A stretch of 64,000 nucleotides of DNA, taken from NCBI RefSeq assembly GCF_937616625.2, contig NC_065570.1:33053665-33117664 (forward strand), in the 5' to 3' direction. Below, piece after piece: positions 32,620 to 45,596 of the stretch. The first letter of the stretch is position 1, and every line of letters begins with the position of its first letter. Origin of the DNA: Mercurialis annua (Eukaryota; Streptophyta; Magnoliopsida; Malpighiales; Euphorbiaceae). Made by a program: the position numbers and the translations under genes. Below the pieces are notes generated by a model that saw only the letters and a list, made by a program, of their open reading frames with translations, was not told where the DNA came from and did no database searches.

Positions 32620-34474
32620 TTTGGTTTCAAACCAAGGCCTTATGCATGTTATTTGTTATGTGTTTTTGGCATGATAGGTATGTCGTGTCTTAGGAACTAC
32701 TGCGGAATTAGGATTCGTGTCTTGTCTTTAAAAACATCATCTTTTATTTTTAAACTTTCAGCCTCCTATAGGTGATGTGTGTCAGTCTCTATTTAGTATT
32801 GATACTATGTCTGACAATTAATTTCACTTGGATGTTACTTGCTGTGTTTTATCATATTGAGGTTATTTCACTTGGATGTATTAATTGCTTCTGATTTCTC
32901 GGAAAATCTTTTGTTGATAATGTTTTCTAAATTCATACCTGGGTATGATGTTGTTTGATAAACTTTGGCGTTATGCCCAAAATAATTTTAAGTATATGGT
33001 TGGTTACGGTTATTTTACATGATGCGTTGGATTGTTTTACGTTATTAATGAAGTACATCTTGGCTTGGGCCTCGACGATTGATTTTAAATATGATCGGAT
33101 GTTGGGCGTTAGTCCTGTTTTCTAGTAAACAAATTTTGGGTTGAACTTTAAAACGTGTTTTGTGTTATAAATTGTTTGACCACATGTTGTTTTAAGGATT
33201 TTCTTTGAGGAAATTGTTTTATTCGATTTGCGTTTTGACACAGAATCGGAAGAGAATTTTGGTTTTTAATTCTTTAAAATTTTGATTTTGTTTAAGTTGC
33301 CAGTAAAAAGAATTTTCCTGTATTTTTAATTTTGGTGTTTACAGAATGGATGTATGAGATCAAAGATTTCTCACTTGAGTTTTAAATTACCATTTAGCGG
33401 TGGGTTAAATATAGCTCCCAAATTTGAAAGGATGGAGATTTTATTATTATATTTTCCCGGATTTACAAATATTTTGAATACGTTTTATAAATGGTTGTTT
33501 TGAGTTCGACTTGGAGTTGAGCTTGGTAGTTGTAATGAGTCGGCTACCTCGATGATTTTATGGTTTGAGATACTTGGGTATCCGTTTTAAGAAAATTGAT
33601 TAATAAGAAGAGACTTTTACAGATAGTGATTTTGTTTTAACCGTGGGGCTCAACTAATTTTTATTATTTTTTTGGAAGTTTTCGTATTTGATTTTAAGAT
33701 TCAAAATAAATTTTAAAGCGTAGTCTTAAAAGATGATATGATTACAAGGGGATTTTAATACGAAAATTCAACCTTGTTGTAGCATGTCCTGATTTTATTT
33801 GTTTTTTAAAGTATGTTTGGGTTAAAATTTTGTTTATTGGCATACTTACGTGGTTTATGATTTGTAGAAATTATTATATTTTTGGTTTTGATTTGCGTTG
33901 TATAATTTGCACGTCTGTTGAACTAAGTTGATTGTATATGTTGTCTCTTCCTGTGGAGTAGCACGTGAGATGATTTATTCACGTGGTCAAGGTTGGCTTA
34001 CCTTGATGTATGGGTCATGGGTCGAAATCTTTGGGTTTCAATAACGAGGAAGACGAAAGAAGTGTTTCATTGAAATGGTTGATGGTTTTTGATTATCCTG
34101 AATAGGATATTGGAAATTCTAACTGAAAAGATAGATCAGTGTATTAATGCACTGATGCTTTCATCAAGTATGAAGATGCGATGCGGGAGATGGCTGTAAG
34201 TTTCGTAGGAACATATATGATATGTTATTTTCGTGGGGCATAAGTTTCAGTTTGGGTTGAGGTTAGTTGGATTCCTTCTATGGTAGAGTTGTAACGAAGT
34301 CATTAGGATGAGTTGTTATATAGCATCGAATGTTGGTAGATTGCAAAAACGGAATTTGAGGGATATTTTGAGGTTATCGAGTGCACAGCTCACAGAATGT
34401 AAAGGCTAGCAAATGTTTTATTGGAAAATGGATTTCAAAGGTTGATTTGTTAAAATATTTGAGATATTTTCAAC

Positions 34475-34682
34475 ACGTAATTGTGCCCAGACATATCATG
34501 AACATGCATTTATAATGTCACGGATAGGATTGCATTGAGCACAAAGTATGTTCACTAAATAAAAGATCAATTAATAATTGATACATGCATAATAGTACAT
34601 ACATCACGTGCATAGAAATGATTAGGGATGGATGCAACTATTTAGGGATGAGAGATGTCATCACCCTGGCGCACAATTATGT
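34475..34682 (+). ncRNA. Predicted structured RNA domain, copy in C2
   Basis: The 5' arm ACGUAAUUGUGCCCAG (34475-34490) pairs with CUGGCGCACAAUUAUGU (34666-34682) over 16 bp with one bulged C. The apical hairpin (about 34645-34665) contains GAUGA-GAGAUG-UCAUC. The domain lies about 1.9-2.1 kb after the PBS, as in C1 and A2. Confidence 0.5.
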
Positions 34683-36851
34683 AAAAAGGATCTTATCGAT
34701 AAAGTGTGTTGAGAAAGATGTTTTAAAAAGAGCTTGCGAGTCACGTTGTGATAAACGTAGTTATAATGTTGTCGGATTTCAAATGATTTTGAAACTGTTA
34801 CCGAATGGTAGCTAGACAAATACTCTGTAATGATGGTGATGGATTTTGAACGATTACGTTGTAATGGATTAGTCTGTTTTGTCGGAATCTTGTATTTTAT
34901 TAAAGTAAGGATATATTTGAGGTTGCACTCGAGATATAGTTGTGTCAAGTGCGGTGTATGGTTAGGCTCACATTAGAAAATCTTCGTGATAATTTTCGAT
35001 ATGTGATTTAAGGATTTGTTGATTAAGTATGTTGGTTATGCTCCATGTGTTTGTATACACTATATTTATGTTTTTAAAAGAGACTTTATCTTTTCGGATT
35101 TGAAATTGTCCGAGTATCTTGGTATAATGTTATAAACGTATTTTCATAAACAAGAGTTTTGTTTTGCTAATTTTACCCTTATGAGGAAAGGAAGAAATTT
35201 TATCAAATTGGATTCAAAAGAAATTAAAAAAAAAATTGCTGACTCAATGATTTCTTCAAATCGTGATTTTATTTTCAAATTAAAATTTATAAGTGACAAT
35301 AAAATTTTAATATTTTAAAACATCAATGTGTATTTTGAATACGGAGGATTTTGCCACGGTTTGAGTATTTTCGAGAAAGGGATAAATTTATTTTAACAAA
35401 TTTGGTTTAAAGATACCATAAATTTTGTCAGTTGAACAGTTTCACAAGTTTGCAAACGTCTTGAAAAGTTAGGAGAAATTTGCGGATTCAAAATGCAAAT
35501 ATTTTGAAAATTTCAGGGGTTTACAAAACTTATGGTTTTTCAACGGTAAAGGAATTTCGATTTTGAATATAAAAGGAAGTGGAAGACGTTTATTCTTTTA
35601 AAGAGAAGCGAAGATATTTTGAATATAAAATGTTTTGGGTATTGAAAGATTTTATACCCTCGTGTGTTTTGGGTATTGAAAGATTATATACCCTCGTGGG
35701 TTGGGTTTAAGCATAACTAACAATCCGGTTGGGATAAATTGGTCGTAGTAATCTCTCGTTGGATATGACGCAATAGTCAATTGATGGAATAATTTTGAGA
35801 GTTGAGTTTGATTTGGATATATGAGTTAGTTGATTTGAATAGGTTTCGACAAACAGGATCGGTTGATCGATTTTGTCGATTAATGATATTACTGTAATGT
35901 TTGGGTCAGTGGTTTAACCCTTTAAGTGGGCGATTTTTTTTTAAGTTGTGTAATATAAGTGAGATGTAGTTGATGTGCAGCTTAGTTGTGGCGTTATGTT
36001 TCTAAATGATTGAAGGAATCATTTTGATTGAGATTGTTTATGACTAATCTGGAAATTCTTTTACTATGAGTTAAGTTCACATTTCTTGAGAATAACAGTA
36101 TGAGTTTTTGTGTTTGGATCAGATGATTCTTTGTAGTGTTTGTTTTAGAACTGAAATATTATCTGAAGTCTATTGGGTTTTGTTATAATTGTTTTTGGTG
36201 TCGATCTTGTTATAAGTGGAAGGAACTAGGTATTGTAAAACAAGATTTTATCAGCTTGTGTTTTCGGTTTCCTGTTGAGACGATAGAGTATGGAATTGTA
36301 AGATATATAATTTAGCTTAGGGCTTAATCTTGTATTGTGATATTTATGTTTTTATTATCGATAAAATTCGAGCTGGTTTTGGAAGCCGCTCTAGTACAGC
36401 GTAATTGTGACTCTCAATTGAAAATTTATTGTTTATTCACATTGCGTTGATTGAGTAATAGTTGGAGCACCAAGTTGTTAGGATCGGAAATTTGTGCATA
36501 TATGTGATTTATGATCGCTTATTACGAATCAGTTTCAGATTTGAAGTTCGAGGTTCGTTTTTGTTTATCTTAAGTGATTCAGTTGAGTTTTGTGTGGGAG
36601 AATTTGTATTACCTTGTTTGAATTCACCTAGGAACGACGTTATCGTTTATGTTAAGCGGAAGTTAGAGTAACCATGTGTGGTTTTTGCTTGAAGTAAGGA
36701 AGATGTGCGTAATTATTTCTTTTTAACTCTACTTGGGATTCGTTAACTCGTGATTTATGTGTTAAGAGTGCTTTTTTGTTTTTTTTGTGCGCCCTGTTTC
36801 TGATTTTATTTTATTTGATTTTCTGTTAAATTCGAGGATGAATTTTTAATA

Positions 36852-36863
36852 AGTTAGGAAAAA
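36852..36863 (+). other. Polypurine tract of C2
   Basis: AGTTAGGAAAAA lies directly before the 3' LTR start TGTAATACCCAG. It is a weakened version of the tract in families A and B. Confidence 0.6.
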
Positions 36864-37775
36864 TGTAATACCCAGTTTTTTTTAAAATAAAAAATTCCGA
36901 TGAGTTTCTAGTAATTTTTGGGATCGTTTGCGGATTCGTGGTTCGGGTTGTGTTTTGTTTGGGTTGGTTCAATGTTATTCTTTTCGCTTAGGTTGAGCTG
37001 GGCCATGAGCCATGGGATTGGCCCATGGGATTGGTCATGGCCCAGGTGATTTCAGCTTGTACGAACCAACATTTGTATATTCCTTCTGTGTTGCATCCTG
37101 CAACTTCTTTCTTTCTTTCCTTCTATATATATTCGTTTATAAACCTAAAATTATTCTTGCACTCATAAAAACCCTAGCCGTCACATTCTTCTCCAAGATT
37201 CACTGATTTCACGTCCAAATCATTCTCTTCATCGTTGGATTTCGGTAAGCTTTCTTGCTTATTCTCAGTTTTTGCTATCAAAATTGACACTTCCGTTTGT
37301 TGATCCGTTCTCCTTTGTTTTAGCATCGTTTGGAGATCCGCTTTATCTCAGTTGTAGTAGACATCATCCTCTTTGATTCTACACTTCAAAATCGTAATTT
37401 GGTATGTTAATCTCTCTGTTATCCGCGCCGTCGTTTTATCGTTTTTTTATTGGTGTTGGCTGTTTTGTTTGGTTAGCTGATGCCGAATTCTTGGCTGTAT
37501 TTTAAGGCATGATTCTTGTTATGTTTAGGCTTTAATCTCATGTTGTCATTGGGTTATGATCATCGTTCATGTTTTGTGCAATCGTTAGATGTCATTCTGT
37601 GTTTTCCTTAATATTGTTCATTGTTCATTGTCATTGTTCTTATTGATGTTCATGTGTTGTTTAATGATTAACTAAGTGTTGCTACTATCAGTTGAAGCTC
37701 ATGTTGATTTCTTGTTCAATAGTTGGCGGTCATTGTGATTTTAAATTTGCTTGGCTTCGATTCTCTGTTTGTTCT
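36864..37775 (+). repeat. 3' LTR of C2, first segment
   Basis: It starts TGTAATACCCAG and carries the TATA box (37124-37132) and telo-box. It is interrupted at 37775 by element B with duplicated GTTCT (37771-37775 and 58261-58265). It continues at 58261. Confidence 0.88.
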
Positions 37776-40634
37776 TGTCACGACCCATTTTCATGAATCG
37801 CGACCGGCGCTAGGGTATGGGTAATGTAGTACCAAAACCCGTAGCTAGCCTTTCAATTAACATATAAACACATAAACCTGGAGAAAACCAATGCTCGGGG
37901 GCAACCGAGATTTCAGCCTAAATCTAGCAGTTATAATATTCAACAATTAAAATAACATGCTTTCCAATAATAGTATTAAATCGGCTTAACATCAACAATC
38001 CGGAATAATCGTTTAACATGCCAGAGCAATAAATAACCAGTCAGACCAATCTGACAACAATTAGAATAAAATAAAGACGTCTAGTCAACAACTGCGGTCT
38101 AAGAATGAAATAGCTGATAGTTCTACTAAAATAAATGGAACCTCCGAAAAAAAATAAATGCGGAGATCACCAGACTCTCTCAGATCATAACCCTGGGAAA
38201 AATTGGGAAAACAACGGGGTCAGATATACTGAGATGAGTTTATACCACTATCTACATTTATTAAGTGCAAAACCTTTAAAATCGTTTAAAACATTTAATA
38301 ACGATATTACGAATAATAGTTGGAACTCTAATCCACAATTCTAAATAATAAACATAATCCAATAGGCCTGGTCCCGAGAGCTGAGCTACACCGAGTTACC
38401 ACCGACCACATTTTACCATATCTAGAGTCTCGAGAGCTATGCTACACCGAGTTACTCTATTTGGTCCCGAGAGCTACGCTCACACCGAGTTACCACATTT
38501 CCATAAATACCTTACTCAGATCATTACCGGTGCGCACGCAGTCCTAATGATGCCCATTAGGTAGCATGTTCCAACTAAGAGCCATAATATAAAAACAGTT
38601 CGAAATATACGTACAGTATATATATTTAATATTAAAATAACAATTTACTTAATAATGCGGTAAATAGTAAGTACAAACTCACTGCTTGCTAATCCACGTG
38701 ATAACCGGCAAGCAACTAATCCTGGTTCGCCTCTGGAGCACGAACAACAGACGGGTCTAGACAAATAAAATAATTATTAAAAACAGACCCTAACTATAGA
38801 GAGTACTAGACACCACATAGGACTAGCACAACTAACATGTCGGAATTAAATAATCCAAACCAACACAAAAATACCCAAAAGGTAATAAAGTCCAATTAAT
38901 ATAAGTTTATGGAGTTCTCGCTTTAAAATCCAATTTATAAATATTATTTAATGATCTTTAAATGATACTTAATTTCCAAATAGTGGATTAGCCGAGTTAT
39001 CATTAACTACCAAGCTAACCTCACTTGTTGGGTGACCCAAGTCTAACCCGACCCAAAACATTTATCAATATAAACCCGAGTTTATATTTATAAAATAATT
39101 CAATAAAATAATAATCCATTTTAAAAGCGGAACTCAATAACTTCAATTTTAAGTAACCCAAGTTACATCCCAAAAATCTAACCATTTTAAGTTTATAAAA
39201 GTTTAGGGACTAAACTGTACTTTAGCCAATTTGATTTTTCAAAATCAATTTAATCACTTTTGTTTATAATTAAAACAAAGTATTAAGTAATCAACCAAAA
39301 ATCCACTTAGTTAAGTTATAAAATAAGTTATTTATCCAAAAAAAAGTTATTAAATAAGTTCAGGGGCTAAATTGTAATTTAGTCAATTCATGCCAAATTG
39401 ATATACTTATTTAAATAAGATTACCTGAGTAATTATAATAACTAAATTTATAATTATCTATCGTTTTCACTATTTAATTTATAAACAAAATAAAATCCAA
39501 GTTATTAGTTAAAGTTTAACATTAAGGATTTAATTGATTTAGCTAAAACATTTTGGTGATTACAATGGCTATTTAGCCATCACCTACCTTTCAAAATCAA
39601 TTAACCCCGCCCATTACATACACATCAACAATCCACCATATTTTGCTACTGAACCAAAATTCTTAAGCCTAAATCCATCAAAATCTCATGATAACAAAGC
39701 AACCTTAACCATAGCTAATCAATACCTAATCTCTAAATCAAGATCTAACAATAATCATAACACAGTAAAGGAAATCCAAATTGTAAAACCATGGCAGAAA
39801 CATAAACGAGGCAACGATAATCCGTATAGCAATTTAACTCAACGCCATAACATAAAATCAAACAATTCCGCTAACCTATCAACCAAGGATGCTATATAGC
39901 CTACAAGCAATCAAAATCAAGTCCCAAGACAATGGAAAAGAGTCGGCAGAAACAAGTTTAATCCAAGAACAGTTTATAGCATTTCTAAAACGGAACCCGT
40001 ACGGTGAATGCAACGAGATCGATAGCGTACCGTTCAACGAAAATGAGGTGGGGAATCGAAGGTACACGAATCTAGAACGTCTGGAAACAAACGGTTTCAA
40101 TTTCGATCTAGAAACGAGAGAGAACGATCAAAAACACGGAAGTGCCGTCAAAGCTAAATCTGAAAACTTAAGAACACAACATAACGATGATTTCAGCAAA
40201 CTTCAAGAGGGATTTTCGACAGCGATTCTTCAGAGAATCGAATGAACAATGGCAGCTAGGGTTAGCTTGCAGCGAGGGGAAGAGATTAGGGTTGAAGTTT
40301 CCTTATTTAAAAGATCCGTAAATAGAGAATTTAAGCCCCGAGCTACCCCCCCCCCCCACAAGGCCCATCGCTAGTCTCGTATAAGACCAGCAAAAAGCCT
40401 TTGTTCTCGTTCGAGAATCAAGTTCTCGAACGAGAACAAAGAAATTCAACACAGGTCTCGTTCGAGACCTGTGTTGTTTCGAAATTGGGCCAAATGAATT
40501 TATTTATTTTCTTGGGCCCAAAGCTAACCCAATGAACTAACTTGAACCGACCACTAATTTCGAATAATTTCAAAACACCCAGAACCACGTCGGAAATTAC
40601 AAAAAAATAATTTAAAATTTTACGGGATATTACA
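37776..40634 (-). repeat. 3' LTR of B (2.86 kb)
   Basis: Plus-strand ends are TGTCACGACCC...GGATATTACA. It holds no gene. The U3 palindromes GTTCTCGTTCGAGAA, GTTCTCGAACGAGAAC and GGTCTCGTTCGAGACC lie at 40377-40476, near a run of 13 C at about 40348-40360. It contains about 420 bp (about 38893-39312) that are missing in the 5' LTR, where a MITE occurs. Confidence 0.93.
40377..40476 (-). repeat. CG-WW-CG palindromes in B 3' LTR
   Basis: Palindromes of 16 bp, with 7-bp arms around TT or AA (GTTCTCGAACGAGAAC and GGTCTCGTTCGAGACC), occur within 100 bp, upstream of the promoter region. Confidence 0.8.
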
Positions 40635-40672
40635 TTCTCCCCAACTAATTTAAAAATTCGTCCTCGAATTTA
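40635..40672 (-). other. Polypurine tract and preceding inverted repeat of B
   Basis: The minus strand ends in AGTTGGGGAGAA next to the 3' LTR. It is preceded by AAATTCG-AGGA-CGAATTT, an inverted repeat shared by A1, A2, B and (with one change) C2. Confidence 0.7.
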
Positions 40673-40753
40673 ACACAATAAGTAATTACCACCAGAACAA
40701 CACGTAACACCAGTAAAAATCATAAAAATCACATAAAATCAAGATATCGTACC

Positions 40754-41575
40754 TCACGGAAAAAGAAAAGGATAGCGATTTCGCATATCCGACTCGGTCT
40801 CCCAAGTACATTCTTCAACAGAATGATTGCGCCAGAGGACTTTGACCATCGGAATCTCCTTGTTCCGCAACTTACGCACCTGCATATCAACAATCTCAAC
40901 TGGATATTCCTCATATGACAGCTCCTGGTCAATCTCAATACTCTGAGGCACAATCACGTGCGATGGGTTAGAAATGCACTTTCTCAACATAGATACATGA
41001 AACACGGGATCTACTAAAGACATGTCTGGCAGAAGAACCAGACGATAAGCCACAACTCCAATCCTCTCTGAAATCTCATAAGGACCAATATACCTCGGTG
41101 CCAACTTTCCCTTGACACCAAAACGAACCACGCCTTTCATAGGCGAAACCCGAAGAAACACGAAATCACCAACATGAAACTCAATGTCTTTTCTCTTCGG
41201 ATCAGCATAACTCTTATGCTGACTAAAAGCAGTCTCTAACCTCCGTTTGATCAACGGTACCTTCTCTGAGGTAATCTGAATAATCTCCGCTCCGGAGAGT
41301 TTACGCTCTCCAACCTCCTCCCAATAGATAGGAGATCTACACTTGCGCCCGTACAAAGCCTCATACGAAGCCATCTCGATACTCGCGTGGTAACTGTTGT
41401 TGTAAGAAAAATCAATCAACGGAAAATGAGTATCCCAGCTATCCTGAAAATCGAGAACACACATCCTGAGCATATCCTTCAACGTCTGAATAGTCCTCTC
41501 AGACTGACCGTCAGTCTGAGGATGAAAAGCTGTACTGAAATCGAACCGAGAACCCAAGGATTCTTGTAACGCTTT
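40754..41575 (-). pseudogene. Integrase C-terminal half with chromodomain, element B
   Basis: The segment after the TGA stop at 41576-41578 stays in the same frame. It starts with the end of the integrase core, including the catalytic Glu in FHPQTDGQSERTIQTLKDML. Next come the GPF/Y-type module (GKLAPRYIGPYEISERIG) and, at the C-terminus, a chromodomain-like stretch (EEYPVEIVDMQ, IPMVKVLWRN, ECTWETESDM). The chromodomain places B among the plant chromoviruses, where it is thought to direct insertion into heterochromatin. The frame ends with TAA in the segment before 40754, just upstream of the PPT. Confidence 0.9.
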
Positions 41576-42998
41576 TCAGAACCTTGAAGTAAACACAGAA
41601 CCTCTGTCTGAAACAATAGAAACCGGTACACCATGCAAAGTGACAATCCTGTCGATGTACAACTGAGCCAACCTCGAAGCAGTATACGAAACCTTGATCG
41701 GAAGAAAATGAGCTGACTTGATCATACGGTCAACTATAACCCAGATGGAATTGTACCCCTGTCGAGTACGTGGTAAACCAACCACAAAATCCATGGCAAT
41801 CCGCTCCCACTTCCACTCTAGAATAGGTAGTGGCTGCAGATAGCCAAAAGGTCTCTGATGCTCCAGCTTCACCTGCTGGCAAGTCAGACACTTAGAAACA
41901 TACTCAGCGACATCCTTCTTCATCCCGCTCCACCAGTAGGTACCCTTAAGATCATGGTACATCTTAGTAGAACTCGGATGAACACTATAAGCAGACTTGT
42001 GCGTTTCTTCCAGAATCTGGTCCCTCAAACCATCTGAATTCGGAACACACAATCTCGAACCATGTCTCATAACACTATCCACAAAAGTAAACTCAGAATT
42101 ACCATCCTGCTGAACTTCCTCAATAATCCGTTTCAACTGTAGATCCTTAGCTTGTAAAGCTTTGATCCGATCAATCAAAACAGGTTGCACTTGCAGCTGT
42201 GCCTGCAAACAACCGGCCTGAGAAACCTGAAAAGCATAGCCTGAAGCTATCAAACCGTGCCACTCTCTAACCATGGGTCTACCTCCAATCTCAGAAATAT
42301 GAGCCAAACTGCCCGAAGACTTGCGACTCAACGCATCGGCTACCACGTTAGCCTTACCAGGATGGTACTGAATAGGACAGTCGTAGTCTTTCAGCAATTC
42401 TAGCCACCTCCTTTGTCTCAAGTTCAATTCTCTCTGATCAAAGATATACTTCAGACTCTTATGATCAGTGAAAATCTCACAAGTAGCACCATACAAGTAA
42501 TGCCTCCAAATTTTTAGCGCAAAAACCACAGCTGCCAACTCTAAATCATGAGTAGGGTAATTCACCTCATGCTTCTTCAACTGTCTGGAAGCATAGGCAA
42601 TCACTTGTCTATGTTGCACCAGAACGCAACCCAAACCTATTTGAGACGCATCACAATACACTGTGAAACCGTCGATGCCAGAAGGCAATGCCAAAACCGG
42701 AGCTGTAGTCAAAATCTCCTTGAGCTTCTCAAAGCTCGCCTCGCACTTGTCAGTCCACTCAAACTTAACACCCTTATGTGTCAGTTTAGTCAACGGTGCA
42801 GATATTCTGGAGAAATCTTGCACGAACCGACGATAGTAGCCAGCTAAACCCAGAAAACTTCTGATCTCGGTAACTGACCTTGGCCTCTGCCAATCCATAA
42901 CCGCCTCAATCTTCTTCGGATCAACCTTGATTCCATCTTTCGACACCACGTGTCCTAGAAAGGTAACCTGATCCAACCAGAACTCACATTTTGAGAAC
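41576..42998 (-). pseudogene. RT thumb, RNase H and integrase N-terminal half, element B
   Basis: The region continues the RT of 52458-52898 after the nested element A2. It has the RT thumb ([33 protein letters not shown]) and an RNase H with intact acids ([40 protein letters not shown]). The integrase zinc finger follows (HKSAYSVH...CLTCQQVK), then the first two catalytic Asp (AMDFVVGLP and [11 protein letters not shown]). It ends at TGA 41576-41578, which replaces a conserved Trp codon. The open frame starting at 43087 includes bases of the A2 LTR, which are not part of this gene. Confidence 0.93.
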
Positions 42999-43003
42999 TT
43001 AGC
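42999..43003. repeat. Target-site duplication of A2, left copy
   Basis: TTAGC here and at 52453-52457 flank element A2 exactly. In B these five bases lie in an RT codon stretch (GCTAA on the minus strand). Confidence 0.95.
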
Positions 43004-45596
43004 TGTCACGACCCAAAATATTGAGCCGCAACCGGCGCTAGGGAACGGGAGTGGTAGCTCCGGAACCCGTAGCAAGCCTAAAATCACAATTTATTTTTCG
43101 CAAATAATATAAACAAACAGCGTAACACAACAGAAGCAAATATATAACACATATAAACATTTACACTAACTGTTCCGTTAACCTCGCGGGCTCTAGTTAC
43201 CGTACCCTGTACGAACTGGCCTCGCGGTACTATATACATCAGTTAGTGTCTCAAAACATCACACCGGCATCTGGGGCCGTGGATCATATACAAAACACGT
43301 AGCCTATCAAGAAGCATATAAACAAATACAGCAGTTGATATATACAATCAAAATGAACTGCTGACTAGGCTACTATTCTGTTGACACAGGACCACTACTG
43401 CAGCATTAACAGAAGTCATAAACTAACATATACAGATGACTTCTGCACTCCAAAATTGGCCTCTAGCTAAGTCCACAAGCTAAGCACCTGAAAGACATCA
43501 AAGGTGAGGGGTCAGTATTTGGGGAAATACTGAGTGAGTTCACAGTTTACTAACGGTATTATTTTAAAAACATAGCATCGCATTTCAAATCAATATCAAT
43601 ATAAAAATACATATGAACAAGTACTCGATCCTTTCGAAACTATAATCCTGAAACATAACGTAACTCACTATTATTCAAATCATACTGATTCCATTAGTCT
43701 GACCCGGGAGCGTTCACGTTCAACCACGTCAGTCAGAACATATCTCTTAATCCCAAAGAGGTGGGTCCAACCCACTGGTAGGTCCAACCTACTAGATACG
43801 GGGCTCAGGTTACACTGTAACCGAGTTCACTCTCGTATAGCATTCATATCATAGTTTTCATAATCAAACCATGCATGCATCTCAAATCATATCTTATAGT
43901 CAAACACACTAGACTGACTCGATTACTGGTGATCACGCAGCCTATTGACACCCAATAGGTAGCTAGTTTCGTTGGATCGTATACTAGGTTCTCGTACATT
44001 AAAACTTAATCAAAACATGTAGCATATCAACAATTCATATATATATATATATAGTGCGATGCATATAAACAGTATATATATATATAGTATGATATCAACA
44101 TAATATTAATCGATAATACACGAAAGTAAAGTGCAACTCACAGTGACCGCAATCCAAGAAATGATATGATCGATCTGATAGTACGCTCTTGCTAGTCCGC
44201 CTCTACTGACTTCACTACTCGCAGACACGTCTGATAAATCGTTAATAGTTAGACGTGATTCTCATATTCTTATACGTATAATACTTTTAAGTTTTAGGTT
44301 TTAGTTTCGTTTTACACTTATTTACGTATTCAATATCTCTAGTCGTATAAACGACTTGGCGAATACTATTTCTCATAATTGAGAATCGCTTAACGTCCTT
44401 GACGTTTTCCATTATTATTATTTATCTAAAACGTCGAGCTAATCTCAAGATTAATGATTCTCAAAGTCCGAAATCCGTCTTTCCACGTCCAATTGCCCTA
44501 AACGTCAAACACTTAGGTCAATTATAGTTTGTATACGCGTGGGGGCGAGTTGGGGTGCACGGGTGTGCATTTTGGTGGGTGCACGATCGTGCAACTGAGT
44601 ACACGTTCGTGCACCTCAGGGGTACACGTTCGTGTACTCATTGTACACGTTCGTGTACCATGAGAAGTACACGTTCGTGTACTTCAGTACACGATCGTGT
44701 ACCTCGCTAGGTGCACGTTCGTGTACATCAGTACACGTTCGTGCACCCGTGGTACACGGTCGTGTACCACGTGCACAGCCCCGGAAAATGCGATTTCCGT
44801 GATTTTTCCTCCATTCCGACATGCTTCACACACCCACACTCAATACCCATATCACGGTTTCTTCAAAAACGCTATATTAACCTCGAAAACGTCAAATTCC
44901 AACCAATACGCTATAAAACGTAAAACAGCCATTTAATATCGATTTTAGCACTGAATTCCAAGAATTTTACCTCGAAATGAAGCTTAGGATCGATAGAGGA
45001 CAAGATTCTGAAGAATTTGCCGCTTGAATCGCTTGAATCGGACGTCGAACGGAGAAACCGTGAAGAAACGAAGTTGATCGATAGAAAATGAAGCTTCTGG
45101 ATTCTCACCCTCTGATACCTTCCTTCATTCAAATGGTTTCCTCTTATATTGAATGGCTAAAGGTTCACTTTGGTCCTTGTTCTTTTTGTTTCTTATCATT
45201 TATCTTTTAAACTTTTCTTTCGTACGATTTAGTCCATAGCTAAATCGTTAAACTCTTTTATTACGACTTATACGTATTATTTATATCCTGTAAATAATAC
45301 AAAGCCCGATATTAACACTTTCCCGTCAAAATCCAATATTTCTATTTTCGACGTAAAGTGGCTAAATTACCACTTTGGTCCATGCACTTCATTTTAGACT
45401 TTTCTTGACATTTTTCCTTTTAATTCCAATTCTAACTTTAGAGTTGACATATAAACCTTAATTTTCTCATAGTTAACTTCTCAAAACCGACCTACTTAAA
45501 ACTTATTTATCGGAAAACTTTCCAATATCACCACTTCTGCGACTCAAAACTGGACACGTGGTCCAATTAGCTAACTAATTATTTTGGGGTATTACA
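43004..45596 (-). repeat. 3' LTR of A2 (2593 bp)
   Basis: Plus-strand ends are TGTCACGACCC...GGGGTATTACA. It is nearly identical to 49847-52452. It contains the GTACACG palindrome cluster at 44565-44782. It contains no gene; small frames in the palindromic part are by-products. Confidence 0.96.
44565..44782. repeat. GTACACG-WW-CGTGTAC palindrome cluster, A2 3' LTR
   Basis: About ten copies of 16-bp palindromes occur, the commonest GTACACGTTCGTGTAC, with variants such as GTACACGATCGTGTAC (a perfect palindrome) and forms with GTGCACG arms. They are separated by 5-12 bp. They lie some 830-1050 bp into the LTR, downstream of the probable TATA region. Confidence 0.9.

Larger units (their letters stand above)
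32604..36863 (+). mobile_element. Internal domain of non-autonomous element C2
   Basis: 4.26 kb between PBS and PPT, homologous and colinear with the interior of C1 but on the plus strand. I find no gag or pol motif in any frame. It contains the conserved RNA arms at 34475-34490 and 34666-34682, with the hairpin between. It ends in AAATTCG-AGGA-TGAATTT and the PPT-like AGTTAGGAAAAA. Large LTRs plus a long non-coding interior fit a LARD. It would need Gag, RT and integrase from an autonomous relative; B-type elements are the natural candidates because LTR ends and leader are shared. Confidence 0.8.

Noticed and set aside
34640..34690. Hammerhead ribozyme, suggested by GATGAG next to a stem
   Set aside because: The conserved core CUGAUGA...GAAA with three stems cannot be laid out here; only a simple hairpin beside a long stem fits.
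39889..40245. 118-codon frame in the B 3' LTR
   Set aside because: Antisense to the LTR and not open in the 5' LTR copy (57531-57880), so not maintained.
44616..44936. Frames across the palindrome cluster (also 51463-51783)
   Set aside because: Palindromes leave several frames open on both strands at once; peptides are repetitive (CTFVY, RSCT) without domain features.
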